Below are positions 1 through 7,938 of a stretch of DNA of 64,000 bases, in pieces (the first letter of the stretch is position 1; every line of letters starts with the position of its first letter). Location: positions 62,001-126,000 of the forward strand of contig NZ_CBXX010000002.1 of the NCBI RefSeq assembly GCF_000577615.1. Direction: 5' to 3'. The notes beneath the pieces are model-generated. The model searched no databases, was not told where the DNA came from, and was given only the letters and a program-made list of their open reading frames with translations. Origin of the DNA: Herbaspirillum sp. RV1423 (GTDB taxonomy: Bacteria > Pseudomonadota > Gammaproteobacteria > Burkholderiales > Burkholderiaceae_D). The translations under genes were made by a program, and so were the position numbers.

Positions 1-749
1 CGTCCGCCGTCCACTTCCAGGCAGGTGCCGGTGATGAACGAGGCTTCGTCCGAACCCAGGTAGAGGCAGGCGTTGGCGACATCGTCCGGCGTCGAGAAGC
101 GGCCCAGCGGAATCGTCGCGGTGAATTTCTTGCGGTTTTCCGGGGTGTCGGGCAAGCCCATGAATTCGGTCAGCAGGCCGGTGGCCGACATCACCGGATT
201 GACGCAGTTGACGCGGATATTGTCCGGGCCGAGTTCCGCCGCCATCGACTTGCTGGTCGTGATGACCGCGCCCTTGCTGCCGTTGTACCAGGTCAGGCCC
301 GGGCGCGGGCGGATGCCGGCGGTCGAGGCGATATTGATGAAGGCGCCGCCGCCGGCCTTGCGGAAATAGGGCACGAAGGTCTTTGCGCTCAGGAAGATGC
401 TCTTGACGTTGATGGCGTACAGGCGGTCGAATTCGTCTTCCTCGACTTCCAGCATGGGGCGGTTGCGGTGCGTGGTGCCGGCGTTGTTGACGACAATGTG
501 CAGGCCGCCGAAAGCGTCCAGCGCGGCCGCCAGCATGGCCGCCGTGTCGGCGCTCCTGGATACGTCGGATCTGATGAAGCGCGCCTGGCCGCCGGCCGCG
601 ACGATCTCGTCGACGACGCGCTTGCCGCCGGCTTCGTTGATGTCCGCCACCAGCACGCGCGCGCCTTCGCGCGCATAGGTCTTGGCGATGCCTTCGCCGA
701 ATCCCGAACCGGCGCCGGTCACGATGGCTACTTTGTCTTTGAGTCGCAT
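1..749 (-). CDS. SDR family oxidoreductase (3' end cut by window)
   Basis: Classical short-chain dehydrogenase/reductase, cytosolic and NAD(P)-dependent. About 249 residues are visible, so only the last few are lost at the window edge. The N-terminal nucleotide-binding motif is TGAGSGFG (11-18), NNAG lies at 88-91, and the catalytic Ser142, Tyr155 and Lys159 are all present. The tail ends in the usual TGTCLEVDGG. ATG at 749 follows an AAGGAGAAG Shine-Dalgarno. It is followed upstream by an aldehyde dehydrogenase and a second SDR on the same strand, so it is probably the last visible gene of a catabolic operon oxidising a sugar or alcohol. The substrate cannot be read from the sequence. Confidence 0.9.
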   Translation of the reverse strand, partial: MRLKDKVAIVTGAGSGFGEGIAKTYAREGARVLVADINEAGGKRVVDEIVAAGGQARFIRSDVSRSADTAAMLAAALDAFGGLHIVVNNAGTTHRNRPMLEVEEDEFDRLYAINVKSIFLSAKTFVPYFRKAGGGAFINIASTAGIRPRPGLTWYNGSKGAVITTSKSMAAELGPDNIRVNCVNPVMSATGLLTEFMGLPDTPENRKKFTATIPLGRFSTPDDVANACLYLGSDEASFITGTCLEVDGG

Positions 750-794
750 GTCTTCTCCTTGTGGTGTGATGAGTTGTTTTTGATCGTGTCGTGC

Positions 795-2228
795 TTAGTC
801 GTGTTTGATGGCGATGGTTTTCAACACGGTGAAGCCGTACAGCGCTTCGAAGCCTTTTTCGCGTCCGTGGCCGCTGGCCTTGACGCCGCCGAACGGCAAT
901 TCCACGCCGCCGCCGGCGCCATAATTGTTGATGAAAATCTGGCCGCTGCGAATCGCGCGCGCCAGGCGCATCTGGCGTCCGCCGTCGCGCGTCCACACGC
1001 TGGCGACCAGGCCGAAATCGGTGGCGTTGGCCAGCCGGATTGCATCGGCCTCATCCTCGAACGGCATCGCCGCAAGCACCGGGCCGAACACTTCTTCCTG
1101 CGCCAGACGATGTCGATACGGCACATCGCGCAACAGGACCGGCGCCTGATAAAAACCGGAAGCCGGCACGCCGTCGGCGATGCGGCCTTGCGCCACGACG
1201 GGGATCCTGCTGTCGGCGGCTTCGCGCAGGAAACCGGCGACGCGTTCCTGCTGCGTCTTGCGGATCAGCGGACCGCAGTCCAGGTCCATCGTCGGCGTGC
1301 CGACGCGCAGCTTGCCGAAGGCCTGGCCGACACGTTCCAGCACCTGTTCGTAGGCGCTACGCTGCACCAGCAGGCGGCTGCCGGCGGAGCAGGTTTGGCC
1401 GGCGTTCTGCACGATGGCGTTGACGACCACCGGCAGCATGGCGTCGAAGTCGGCATCGGCAAACACCACCTGGGGCGACTTGCCGCCCAGCTCCAGTGTG
1501 ACCGGCGTGTGGTGCTCGGCGGCGGCGCGCACCACGATCTTGCCGACGTTGGGCGAACCGGTGAACGACACATGATCGACCTCGGGGTGCTTGACCAGCA
1601 GGTCGCCGGCCTCATGTCCGTAGCCGGTCACGATGTTGAGCACGCCTTCCGGAAAACCGGTTTCGGCCGCCAGTTCGGCCACGCGCAGCAGCGACAGGCA
1701 GGCGTCTTCGGCGGGCTTGACGACGCAGGTGTTGCCGGCGGCGAGCGCGCCGCCGACACAGCGGCCGAAGATCTGCATCGGATAATTCCACGGCACGATG
1801 TGCGCGGTTACGCCATGCGGTTCGCGCAGCGTCAGCACGGTGTAGCCGGTCTGGTAGGGAATGGTCTCGCCGTGCAGCTTGTCGGCCGCTCCCGCATAAA
1901 ACTCGAAATAGCGCGCGATCGCCGAGGCATCGGCGCGCGCCTGCTTGAGCGGCTTGCCGCAATCGCGCGCTTCCAGTTGCGCCAGTTCTTCGTGATGCTC
2001 TTGCAATTTCAGCGCCAGTTTCATCATCAGGCGGCCGCGTTCGGCGGCGCTGGTGCGGCTCCAGACGTGGTCGTAGGCCTTGCGCGCCGCTTGCACGGCG
2101 GCATCGACGTCGGCCGCATTGCCGCGCGCCAGCGATGCGAACACCTGGCCGTCGGAAGGATCGACGACGGGGATGCTCTCGCCCGAAGAGGGCGCGGTCC
2201 AGAGGTTGTTGATGAAGTGCTGTTTCAT
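795..2228 (-). CDS. NAD(P)-dependent aldehyde dehydrogenase
   Basis: 477 residues, full length for the ALDH superfamily. It oxidises an aldehyde to the carboxylic acid in the cytosol. Visible family motifs: PWNYP at 146-150, KPAE at 171-174, FTGS at 222-225, catalytic general base Glu246 in LELGGK, and nucleophile Cys280 in NAGQTC. It lies between two SDR genes (gaps of 45 and 27 bp), so a likely route is alcohol to aldehyde by an SDR and aldehyde to acid by this enzyme. The closest class by eye is betaine/gamma-aminobutyraldehyde-like ALDHs, but the actual substrate is unknown. Confidence 0.92.
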   Translation of the reverse strand: MKQHFINNLWTAPSSGESIPVVDPSDGQVFASLARGNAADVDAAVQAARKAYDHVWSRTSAAERGRLMMKLALKLQEHHEELAQLEARDCGKPLKQARADASAIARYFEFYAGAADKLHGETIPYQTGYTVLTLREPHGVTAHIVPWNYPMQIFGRCVGGALAAGNTCVVKPAEDACLSLLRVAELAAETGFPEGVLNIVTGYGHEAGDLLVKHPEVDHVSFTGSPNVGKIVVRAAAEHHTPVTLELGGKSPQVVFADADFDAMLPVVVNAIVQNAGQTCSAGSRLLVQRSAYEQVLERVGQAFGKLRVGTPTMDLDCGPLIRKTQQERVAGFLREAADSRIPVVAQGRIADGVPASGFYQAPVLLRDVPYRHRLAQEEVFGPVLAAMPFEDEADAIRLANATDFGLVASVWTRDGGRQMRLARAIRSGQIFINNYGAGGGVELPFGGVKASGHGREKGFEALYGFTVLKTIAIKHD

Positions 2229-2255
2229 GGCGCTGAAAGTCCTTTCATGACGTGA

Positions 2256-3056
2256 TTACATGGCAATCGACATGCCGCCGTCCACATACAGAACGTGACC
2301 GTTGACGTAGGAAGCGGCGCTGGAAGCGAGGAAAACCGCGGCGCCGGCGATCTCTGCCGGCTGCGCCCAGCGTCCCAGCGGCGTGCGCGTGGCGAAGTGG
2401 GCATTGATCTTGGGATCGGCGATCGCGGCGGCATTGGCCTCGGTGGCCACGCCGCCCGGCGCGATCGCGTTGCTGGTGATGCCGAGCGGACCGTATTCGG
2501 CGGCGAGCGCGCGCATCATCCCGGTCAGGCCGGCTTTGGCGCCGGTATAGACGGCGTCGCCGGAGCGTGCGATCTTGCCCGCGATCGACGTCACCGTGAT
2601 CAGCCTGCCGCTCTTGTTGGGCACCATCAGGCGCGCCGCTTCGCGCGACAGCGTGTAGCCGGCCACCAGGTTGGTTTCCAGCATGGCATGGATATCGTCG
2701 TCGCTGAATTGCAGCAGGGGTTTGCGGTTGCGCATGCCGGCGTTGTTGACGAGGATGTCGAGGCGGCCATGTTGCTGCGTGATCTGCGCGAAAGCTTCCC
2801 TGACCGCCGCCTTGTCGGTCACGTCGAAGGCGAGGGCGCCGGCGGACAAGCCTTGTTCCGTCAGGCTTTGCACCGCGCTCGCCAGGGTGTCGGGATCGCG
2901 GCCGTTGAGAATCACATGCGCGCCGCTGCCGGCCAGCGCGCGGGCGATTTCCAGGCCGATATCGCGGGCCGCGCCGGTGACGAGGGCGATTTTCCCGGCC
3001 AGTGAAAACTGTTGCAGGTATGGTTGAAGATTCTGCTGCTGATTTGCTTGGATCAT
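2256..3056 (-). CDS. SDR family oxidoreductase, gluconate 5-dehydrogenase-like
   Basis: 266 residues from the ATG at 3056; a TTG at 3074 would add six residues but has no better ribosome site. Cofactor motif TGAARDIG (27-34), NNAG (104-107), catalytic Ser157, Tyr170 and Lys174, and C-terminal YVDGG are all intact. The overall style resembles gluconate/2-deoxy-sugar dehydrogenases. It is the first gene of the minus-strand dehydrogenase cluster and is divergent from the GntR regulator, which is the obvious candidate to control it. A polyol or sugar-acid substrate is inferred, not shown. Confidence 0.88.
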   Translation of the reverse strand: MIQANQQQNLQPYLQQFSLAGKIALVTGAARDIGLEIARALAGSGAHVILNGRDPDTLASAVQSLTEQGLSAGALAFDVTDKAAVREAFAQITQQHGRLDILVNNAGMRNRKPLLQFSDDDIHAMLETNLVAGYTLSREAARLMVPNKSGRLITVTSIAGKIARSGDAVYTGAKAGLTGMMRALAAEYGPLGITSNAIAPGGVATEANAAAIADPKINAHFATRTPLGRWAQPAEIAGAAVFLASSAASYVNGHVLYVDGGMSIAM

Positions 3057-3339
3057 GATGGCTTCGATAAACAATGGACGGCAAAAGATACCACCGCCGC
3101 AGAGATCGGGCCGGGCCGTTTTGTCTCCTGTCGTTTTGTTTTATGGGTAGCGAATCGGAAGTTTCCGTCGCTGCCTCGGTTGCTTTCAATGTATGTTGGC
3201 AAACCAAAGATGTCAACTTATATTACTACTTTGGCCGCCAGGACCGCCTGGGCCATAACGCAGCCTTATGGCATCCTCGCGAATCGGGTAACATGGTCGA
3301 CAAAACAAGCACTGCAGCATTGCCTGCCGGAGACACGCC
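3057..3339. promoter_or_regulatory. Divergent promoter region, SDR cluster / GntR
   Basis: This 283-bp non-coding stretch separates the divergent SDR operon and the GntR regulator gene. It contains a small dyad, TTGG-CAAA-CCAA, at 3196-3207 next to an A+T-rich segment (about 3207-3230) that could hold the promoters. FadR-type GntR proteins usually bind short dyads of this size in the intergenic region they control, so this is a candidate operator; binding is inference. Confidence 0.35.
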
Positions 3340-4155
3340 ATGACGAAATCGCAAGCCGATAAACTCGACGCCAACATTGTCAGCATCAAGCCACCGTTGC
3401 GGGCGACGCAATTGTCCGTCGAAGCTCTGGCGCTGGCCGCCGCCGGTCTCGGCCCGGTGCGCCAGGAGCGTTTTGCCGAGCGCGTCTATGAAAACCTGTT
3501 CCACGCCATCGTCGAAGGCAAGATCGCGGTCGGCAGCCGCCTGCCTTCCGAGAACGACCTGGCGACGTTGTTCGACGTTTCGCGCCCCATCGTGCGCCAG
3601 GCGCTGGACCGGCTGCGCGAAGATCAACTGGTCGAATCGCGGCGCGGTTCCGGCACCTATGTGACGGATAAGCCCGACCTTGCCGTCAAGCCCGCTGGCG
3701 CCGAGCCGTCCGAGCGCATCGGCCACATTATGAACGGTCTTGAACTGCGCATGGTGATCGAGCCCGAATGCGCCTACATGGCGGCCCTGCGCCGCAGCAC
3801 CGCAGACCTGGCGAAAATGGACGAACTGCTGACCGGCTTCGAAGAAGCCAACGCCGTCGGCGGCATTGCCCATCACTTCGATTTCGCCTTCCATGAAGCG
3901 ATTGCGACGGCGACCGCCAACATGCGTTTCGTACAAGTGCTCAAGACCCTGGAATACGACGTCAGCCATGCCGTCAACATGCTGCGCCACCTGATGCACA
4001 TCCAGCCCTGGAAGCGCACCCAGGACGCCATGGACGAGCATCGCAACATCTTCGAACTGATCAGGAAACAGGACGCCGAAGGCGCGCGGCACGCCATGCG
4101 CGGCCATATTGAAAATGCACGCAGCCGGATGTTCAATAGCCGTCCCGGCTTGTAA
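3340..4155 (+). CDS. GntR family transcriptional regulator, FadR/FCD type
   Basis: 271 residues. The winged helix-turn-helix spans about 44-110, with the typical GntR core RLPSENDLATLFDVSR (67-82) and wing RRGSGTYV (101-108). An all-alpha FCD effector domain fills about 125-255, including HFDFAFHEAI with the aspartate/histidine residues that commonly bind metal or ligand in this family. The first 40 residues are a less conserved extension. FadR-type regulators are usually repressors released by a pathway acid or sugar acid. Its divergent position next to the SDR-ALDH-SDR operon suggests that it controls that operon. Confidence 0.9.
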   Translation: MTKSQADKLDANIVSIKPPLRATQLSVEALALAAAGLGPVRQERFAERVYENLFHAIVEGKIAVGSRLPSENDLATLFDVSRPIVRQALDRLREDQLVESRRGSGTYVTDKPDLAVKPAGAEPSERIGHIMNGLELRMVIEPECAYMAALRRSTADLAKMDELLTGFEEANAVGGIAHHFDFAFHEAIATATANMRFVQVLKTLEYDVSHAVNMLRHLMHIQPWKRTQDAMDEHRNIFELIRKQDAEGARHAMRGHIENARSRMFNSRPGL

Positions 4156-4190
4156 GTGAAAATAACAACTTAAATCACGGATATATCCGC

Positions 4191-5144
4191 ATGGAATTGC
4201 GTCAACTCAGATACTTCGTCGCCATCGTCGATCACGGTTCACTCTCGCGCGCGGCACGCGTGCTGCACATCGCCCAGCCGGCGCTGACCCAGCAGATCCG
4301 CCAACTGGAGGAAGAACTGGAAGCACAATTGCTGCACCGCTCAGCCCAGGGCGTGATTGCCACCGACGCCGGCAAGACGTTTTACGAACACGCGCAGGCC
4401 ATTCTCAAGCAGGTCGCCGACGCCAAGTCGGCGGTGGCGCAATCCAACGACAAGCCGTCCGGCACCGTGGCGTTGGGCATTCCGCAAAGCGTCTCCGGCG
4501 CGCTGGCCTTGCCGCTGCTGACCGCCATCCGCGCCACCTATCCGGAAATCACCTTGCTGCTGACCGAGGAATTGACCGGCAACCTGATCGTGCAACTGCG
4601 TTCGGGGCGGATCAACCTGGCGGTGCTGTTCGACGACGGCCAGTTGTCGGCCTTTGCCAGCACGCCGATGGTGGAAGAGGAAATGATGTACATCACGCGC
4701 GCGGACTCGCAATACGGTGTCGCAGGCGGCAAAGGGCGGAACAAATCGGTCACGCTGGCCAAGGCCATCAAGGCGCCGCTGATCCTGCCGGGCTTGCAGC
4801 ACGGCGTGCGGCCGCGCATCGAAGACATCGTCCGTTCGCACGGCATGTCGCTCGACAATGTGATTGAGATCAACTCGGTGGCGATCCTGAAATCAGCGAT
4901 CCTGGCCGACATCGGCGCGACTATTTTGCCGGTCGCTCCCTTGCTGACGGAAATCGAACGCGGCGACATGGTCGCGCATCCGATCAGCGGCGAACGCATG
5001 GTGCGCACGCTGGTCTTGTGCGCCTCAAAGAATATTCCGTTGACCAATGCTGCGGCGGCGGTGGAGCGGCTGGTGCTGGATGTGACCGACGACTTGTGCC
5101 GCAAGGGCAAGTGGTTGCATACGGAGGCGCTGGCGCGGGAGTAA
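4191..5144 (+). CDS. LysR family transcriptional regulator (Nac/CynR-like)
   Basis: 317 residues. The N-terminal winged helix starts MELRQLRYFVAIVDHGSLSR and has the recognition segment AQPALTQQIRQLE (40-52), the pattern of the Nac/CynR branch; a type 2 periplasmic-binding-like effector domain follows from about 90 to 300. It begins 35 bp after the GntR gene on the same strand and may be co-transcribed with it. Two regulators beside one dehydrogenase cluster could mean dual control, or this one may act elsewhere. The effector is unknown. Confidence 0.88.
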   Translation: MELRQLRYFVAIVDHGSLSRAARVLHIAQPALTQQIRQLEEELEAQLLHRSAQGVIATDAGKTFYEHAQAILKQVADAKSAVAQSNDKPSGTVALGIPQSVSGALALPLLTAIRATYPEITLLLTEELTGNLIVQLRSGRINLAVLFDDGQLSAFASTPMVEEEMMYITRADSQYGVAGGKGRNKSVTLAKAIKAPLILPGLQHGVRPRIEDIVRSHGMSLDNVIEINSVAILKSAILADIGATILPVAPLLTEIERGDMVAHPISGERMVRTLVLCASKNIPLTNAAAAVERLVLDVTDDLCRKGKWLHTEALARE

Positions 5145-5159
5145 TCCGTCCCTCCATCG

Positions 5160-5530
5160 CCGTCGTCCTGACGAAAGTCAGGACCCAGCGTCGTAGCTAC
5201 CGTCTTCACGACACTGGGTCCCAGCGTTCGCCGGGACGACTGCGGCTTGTAGAGTTGCTCTTTTTCAGTGCTTGTCGACAGCCGGATCTGGTAATGCCTC
5301 GCCATCAAGCTAATCCAATGCCGTCGTCCTGACTTTCGCCGGGACGACTGCGGCTTGTAGAGTTGCTCTTTTCAGTGCTTGTCGACAGCCGGATCCGGCA
5401 ATGCTGCGCCATCAAGCTAATCCAATGCCGTCGTCCTGACGAAAGTCAGGACCCAGCGTCGTAGCTACCGTCTTCACGATACAGGGTCCCAGCGTTCGCC
5501 GGGACGGCTGCGGCTTGTAGAGTTGCTCTT
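5160..5530. repeat. Tandem array of palindromic repeat units (three units)
   Basis: The 387-bp gap between the LysR gene and the flavoprotein gene is almost entirely repetitive. Unit 1 is 5160-5320 (161 bp), unit 2 is 5321-5427 (107 bp, lacking about 54 bp of the middle) and unit 3 starts at 5428 and runs into the 3' end of the flavoprotein gene. Each full unit carries GTCCTGACGAAAGTCAGGAC, an 8-bp hairpin, then CCCAGCGTCGTA and a second arm CTGGGTCCCAGCG...CCGGGACG. Related copies occur at 13704-13786 and, inverted, at 55999-56078. It resembles the REP/dRS3-like palindromes common in beta- and gamma-proteobacterial genomes. Confidence 0.85.
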
Positions 5531-5531
5531 T

Positions 5532-6704
5532 TCAGTTCTTGTCGACAGCCGGATCCGGCAACGCCGCGCCATCCAGCAAGGCGCCCATCACGCGCTCGCC
5601 CAGCGCCAGTCCCACGCTCATGCCGATGCCGGTGTGCATCAGCACCACGGTCGTCCTGGCGTCGACGGGCGTCGCCGAGAACGGTCCCGGTCCTTTGCTG
5701 CCGTACACGCCTTGCCAGCGTTCCAGCACATTCAGGCGCACGCCCAGCGTGTGTTCCGTCAGACCGATCATCAACCGGTCGATTTCCTCATTATTGAACG
5801 GCGGCGCGTCGACGCCGTAGTAGTGGGAGTCGCCGATGATCAACTCTTGGTAAGGCGTCGGGCTGACCAGCAAATGGATGCCGTGGCGGTTCAGCGCCGG
5901 TGTTTTTTCTTCGATTTCGGCATGTACGCCGGCGGCACTGGACAAGTCAGAGAAGGCGCCGTAATGCGTGCAGGACAAGCCGGTCAGCACCGCATGCGTC
6001 AAGGGAAAATGCTCCTGCGGCACGGCGCGCAGCATTTGCAGGCGGCACACTTTCAGGTTCATCCCGGCAAGCTTGTCGGCAAACAGCGTCTGGTAGTCGT
6101 GACCGGAACAAACGATCACGCGCTCGGCGCGGAATTCGCCTGCGGTGCCGGAGAGGCGGCCGTCGGCGGCTTCCTTGACCAGCGAGTTGAAATGAAACTG
6201 CACGCCCTGGGATTGCAGGTAGCACACCAGCGCGGGCACCGCTTCGCGCGAATACAGTTGCAGATCCTGGGTACCGTGCAGGGCCGAGCGATGATGGCGG
6301 AAGCGGCCGCCGTACAGCGCTTCCAGTTGCGGTCCTTCCAGCAGCGAGGCGTCGTAGCCGTGCTGGCGCGCGCGCACGATCATGAATTCTTCAAGCACGG
6401 CATGTTCGGCTGCGCTGCGTGCAAACAGCAGGGTGCCGGCTTCGCGTGCGCTGAAGTTGGCGCGCTGCGCCAGGTGCAGCCAGATCTCGCGGCTTTGCTT
6501 GGCAAGGCCGAGCATGACGCCGGGCGGCTGGCCGGTGACCAGGCCCATGCCGAAATTGCGGATCGATGCGCCGAGCGGCGTCGAAGTGCGTTCGAATACC
6601 GCCACGCGCAGGCCGCGCCTGACGGCGGCGTAGGCGTGCGCCAGTCCGAGGATGCCGGCGCCGACGACGGCGACGTCAATGTGTTCCATGTTGCTGTTGC
6701 TCAT
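5532..6704 (-). CDS. FAD-dependent amine oxidoreductase (HpnW/TIGR03364-like)
   Basis: 390 residues from the ATG at 6704, chosen because AAGGA lies six bases upstream; the open frame continues further but without family similarity. Rossmann FAD motif GAGILG (15-20) and Glu38 of VFER are present, followed by a DAO/glycine-oxidase-like fold ending in HTGIGMSVGLALGE. The family is repeatedly found beside 2-aminoethylphosphonate transport genes and is thought to oxidise the amine of aminophosphonates or their N-methyl forms. Here it is the last gene of such an operon, so aminophosphonate oxidation is a reasonable inference. Its last codons are duplicated in the downstream repeat block. Confidence 0.85.
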   Translation of the reverse strand: MSNSNMEHIDVAVVGAGILGLAHAYAAVRRGLRVAVFERTSTPLGASIRNFGMGLVTGQPPGVMLGLAKQSREIWLHLAQRANFSAREAGTLLFARSAAEHAVLEEFMIVRARQHGYDASLLEGPQLEALYGGRFRHHRSALHGTQDLQLYSREAVPALVCYLQSQGVQFHFNSLVKEAADGRLSGTAGEFRAERVIVCSGHDYQTLFADKLAGMNLKVCRLQMLRAVPQEHFPLTHAVLTGLSCTHYGAFSDLSSAAGVHAEIEEKTPALNRHGIHLLVSPTPYQELIIGDSHYYGVDAPPFNNEEIDRLMIGLTEHTLGVRLNVLERWQGVYGSKGPGPFSATPVDARTTVVLMHTGIGMSVGLALGERVMGALLDGAALPDPAVDKN

Positions 6705-6748
6705 TCGATGTCCTTGATGCGTGTGCCTGGTTTTTCGTTTCCTGAATC

Positions 6749-6790
6749 CCTTGCATGAGCCATCTCGCCGACGGAATGACTCATGCAAGG
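6749..6790 (-). other. Intercistronic stem-loop 1
   Basis: Perfect 11-bp inverted repeat CCTTGCATGAG (6749-6759) / CTCATGCAAGG (6780-6790) with a 20-nt loop, upstream of the flavoprotein start. No U-tract follows on the minus strand, so it looks like an mRNA processing or stabilising hairpin rather than a full terminator. Confidence 0.5.
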
Positions 6791-6795
6791 AATCG

Positions 6796-6833
6796 GCACG
6801 GGCCGGAGCAAAATCGCTTGCTCCGGCCCGTGC
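6796..6833 (-). other. Intercistronic stem-loop 2 after binding-protein gene
   Basis: Perfect 15-bp stem GCACGGGCCGGAGCA (6796-6810) / TGCTCCGGCCCGTGC (6819-6833), loop of 8 nt, lying just after the stop of the binding-protein gene. Lacking a U-run, it probably protects the abundant binding-protein transcript from 3' decay or attenuates read-through into the flavoprotein gene. Confidence 0.6.
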
Positions 6834-6849
6834 GTTCATGCGCGGCCGG

Positions 6850-7872
6850 TTATTTCTTTTCGGCCTTGCTTTCGTAACGCTTGCTCCATTCGGTCAGGAT
6901 GCGGTCGCGGTTGGTGCTGGTCCAGACGAAGTCGTTCTTGGTCAGGCGCTTTTCGTAATCCGCGGGCAGCAGCGGGTCGGGCTTGGCGATGCCGGGCACG
7001 GCGAGCACGGCGAAGTTCTTTTCATACTGCAGCATGGCGTCCTTGCTGGCGGAGAAATCGGCCAGGCGCTTGGCGGCTTCCAGATTCTTGGTGCCCTTGA
7101 CGATGGCGGTTGCTTCCAGATCCCAGCCCAGGCCTTCCGACGGCAGGATGATGTCGATCGGCGCGCCTTCCTTCTTGGTCTTCACGGCGCGGTATTCAAA
7201 CGCGATGCCGATCGGGAATTCGCCGGTGGCGGCCTGTTTGCATGGCTTGGAGCCGGAGTGGGTGTACTGGCCGATATTCTTGTGCAGCGCGTCCATGTAG
7301 GCCCACGCCTTCTCTTCGCCCATCATCTGGATCCATGCGGTGACGTCGAGGTAGCCGGTGCCGGAAGAGGCCGGATGCGGCATCACGATCTTGCCGGCGT
7401 AGACCGGCTTGGTCAGGTCGGCCCACGAAGTCGGCTTCGGCAGACCTTGCTTTTGCGCTTCGACGGTATTGAAGCAGATCGCCGAACCCCACACGTCCAT
7501 GCCGACCCATGCCGGCGGATTGGCGGGGCTGCGGTATTTGGCTTCGATGTTCGACAGATTCTTGGGAGCGTAAGGCGTCAGCATGCCTTCCTTGTCCAGG
7601 ATCGCCAGGCTGGAAGCGGCCAGACCCCAGATCACGTCAGCCTTGGGATTGGCTTTTTCGGCCAGCAGCTTGGCGGTGACGATGCCGGTGGAGTCGCGCA
7701 CCCATTTGATTTCGATGTCGGGATTGGTCTTTTCGAACTCGGTCTGGTAGGCCTTGATCTGATCGGCTTCCAGCGCGGTGTAGACGGTCAGCGTGGTCGC
7801 CGCATGCGCGGACAGCAGGGCGCCTGCACCCAGTACGGAAGCAAGCAGTTTAAGAATGTTTGTAGGTTTCAT
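6850..7872 (-). CDS. phnS: 2-aminoethylphosphonate-type ABC transporter, periplasmic binding protein
   Basis: 340 residues with a Sec signal peptide: basic MKPTNILK start, hydrophobic core, and a likely cleavage after AHA at about residue 24. The mature protein begins TTLTVYTALEADQIKAY, the signature start of family 1 (iron/phosphonate) binding proteins, and carries PHPASSGTGYLDV and WDLEATAIVKGTKN segments typical of the PhnS2-type aminoethylphosphonate binders. It is transcribed after the permease (66-bp gap) and before the flavoprotein. Family members can also carry ferric iron or spermidine-like ligands, but the flavoprotein neighbour favours a phosphonate. Confidence 0.85.
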   Translation of the reverse strand: MKPTNILKLLASVLGAGALLSAHAATTLTVYTALEADQIKAYQTEFEKTNPDIEIKWVRDSTGIVTAKLLAEKANPKADVIWGLAASSLAILDKEGMLTPYAPKNLSNIEAKYRSPANPPAWVGMDVWGSAICFNTVEAQKQGLPKPTSWADLTKPVYAGKIVMPHPASSGTGYLDVTAWIQMMGEEKAWAYMDALHKNIGQYTHSGSKPCKQAATGEFPIGIAFEYRAVKTKKEGAPIDIILPSEGLGWDLEATAIVKGTKNLEAAKRLADFSASKDAMLQYEKNFAVLAVPGIAKPDPLLPADYEKRLTKNDFVWTSTNRDRILTEWSKRYESKAEKK

Positions 7873-7938
7873 GGTTGCTTTCTTGTGGTGGAAAAGTTGG
7901 TACGACGAACGACAACATCAACAGGTCTTCAATGCGTT

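Noticed and set aside
468..2255. 595-codon plus-strand open frame
   Set aside because: Antisense shadow of the aldehyde dehydrogenase; the protein is rich in His, Arg and Gly with no fold-like pattern.
6705..6839. N-terminal extension of the flavoprotein
   Set aside because: The 45 extra residues precede the FAD motif, include the intercistronic hairpins and lack family similarity; the AAGGA-linked ATG at 6704 is better.
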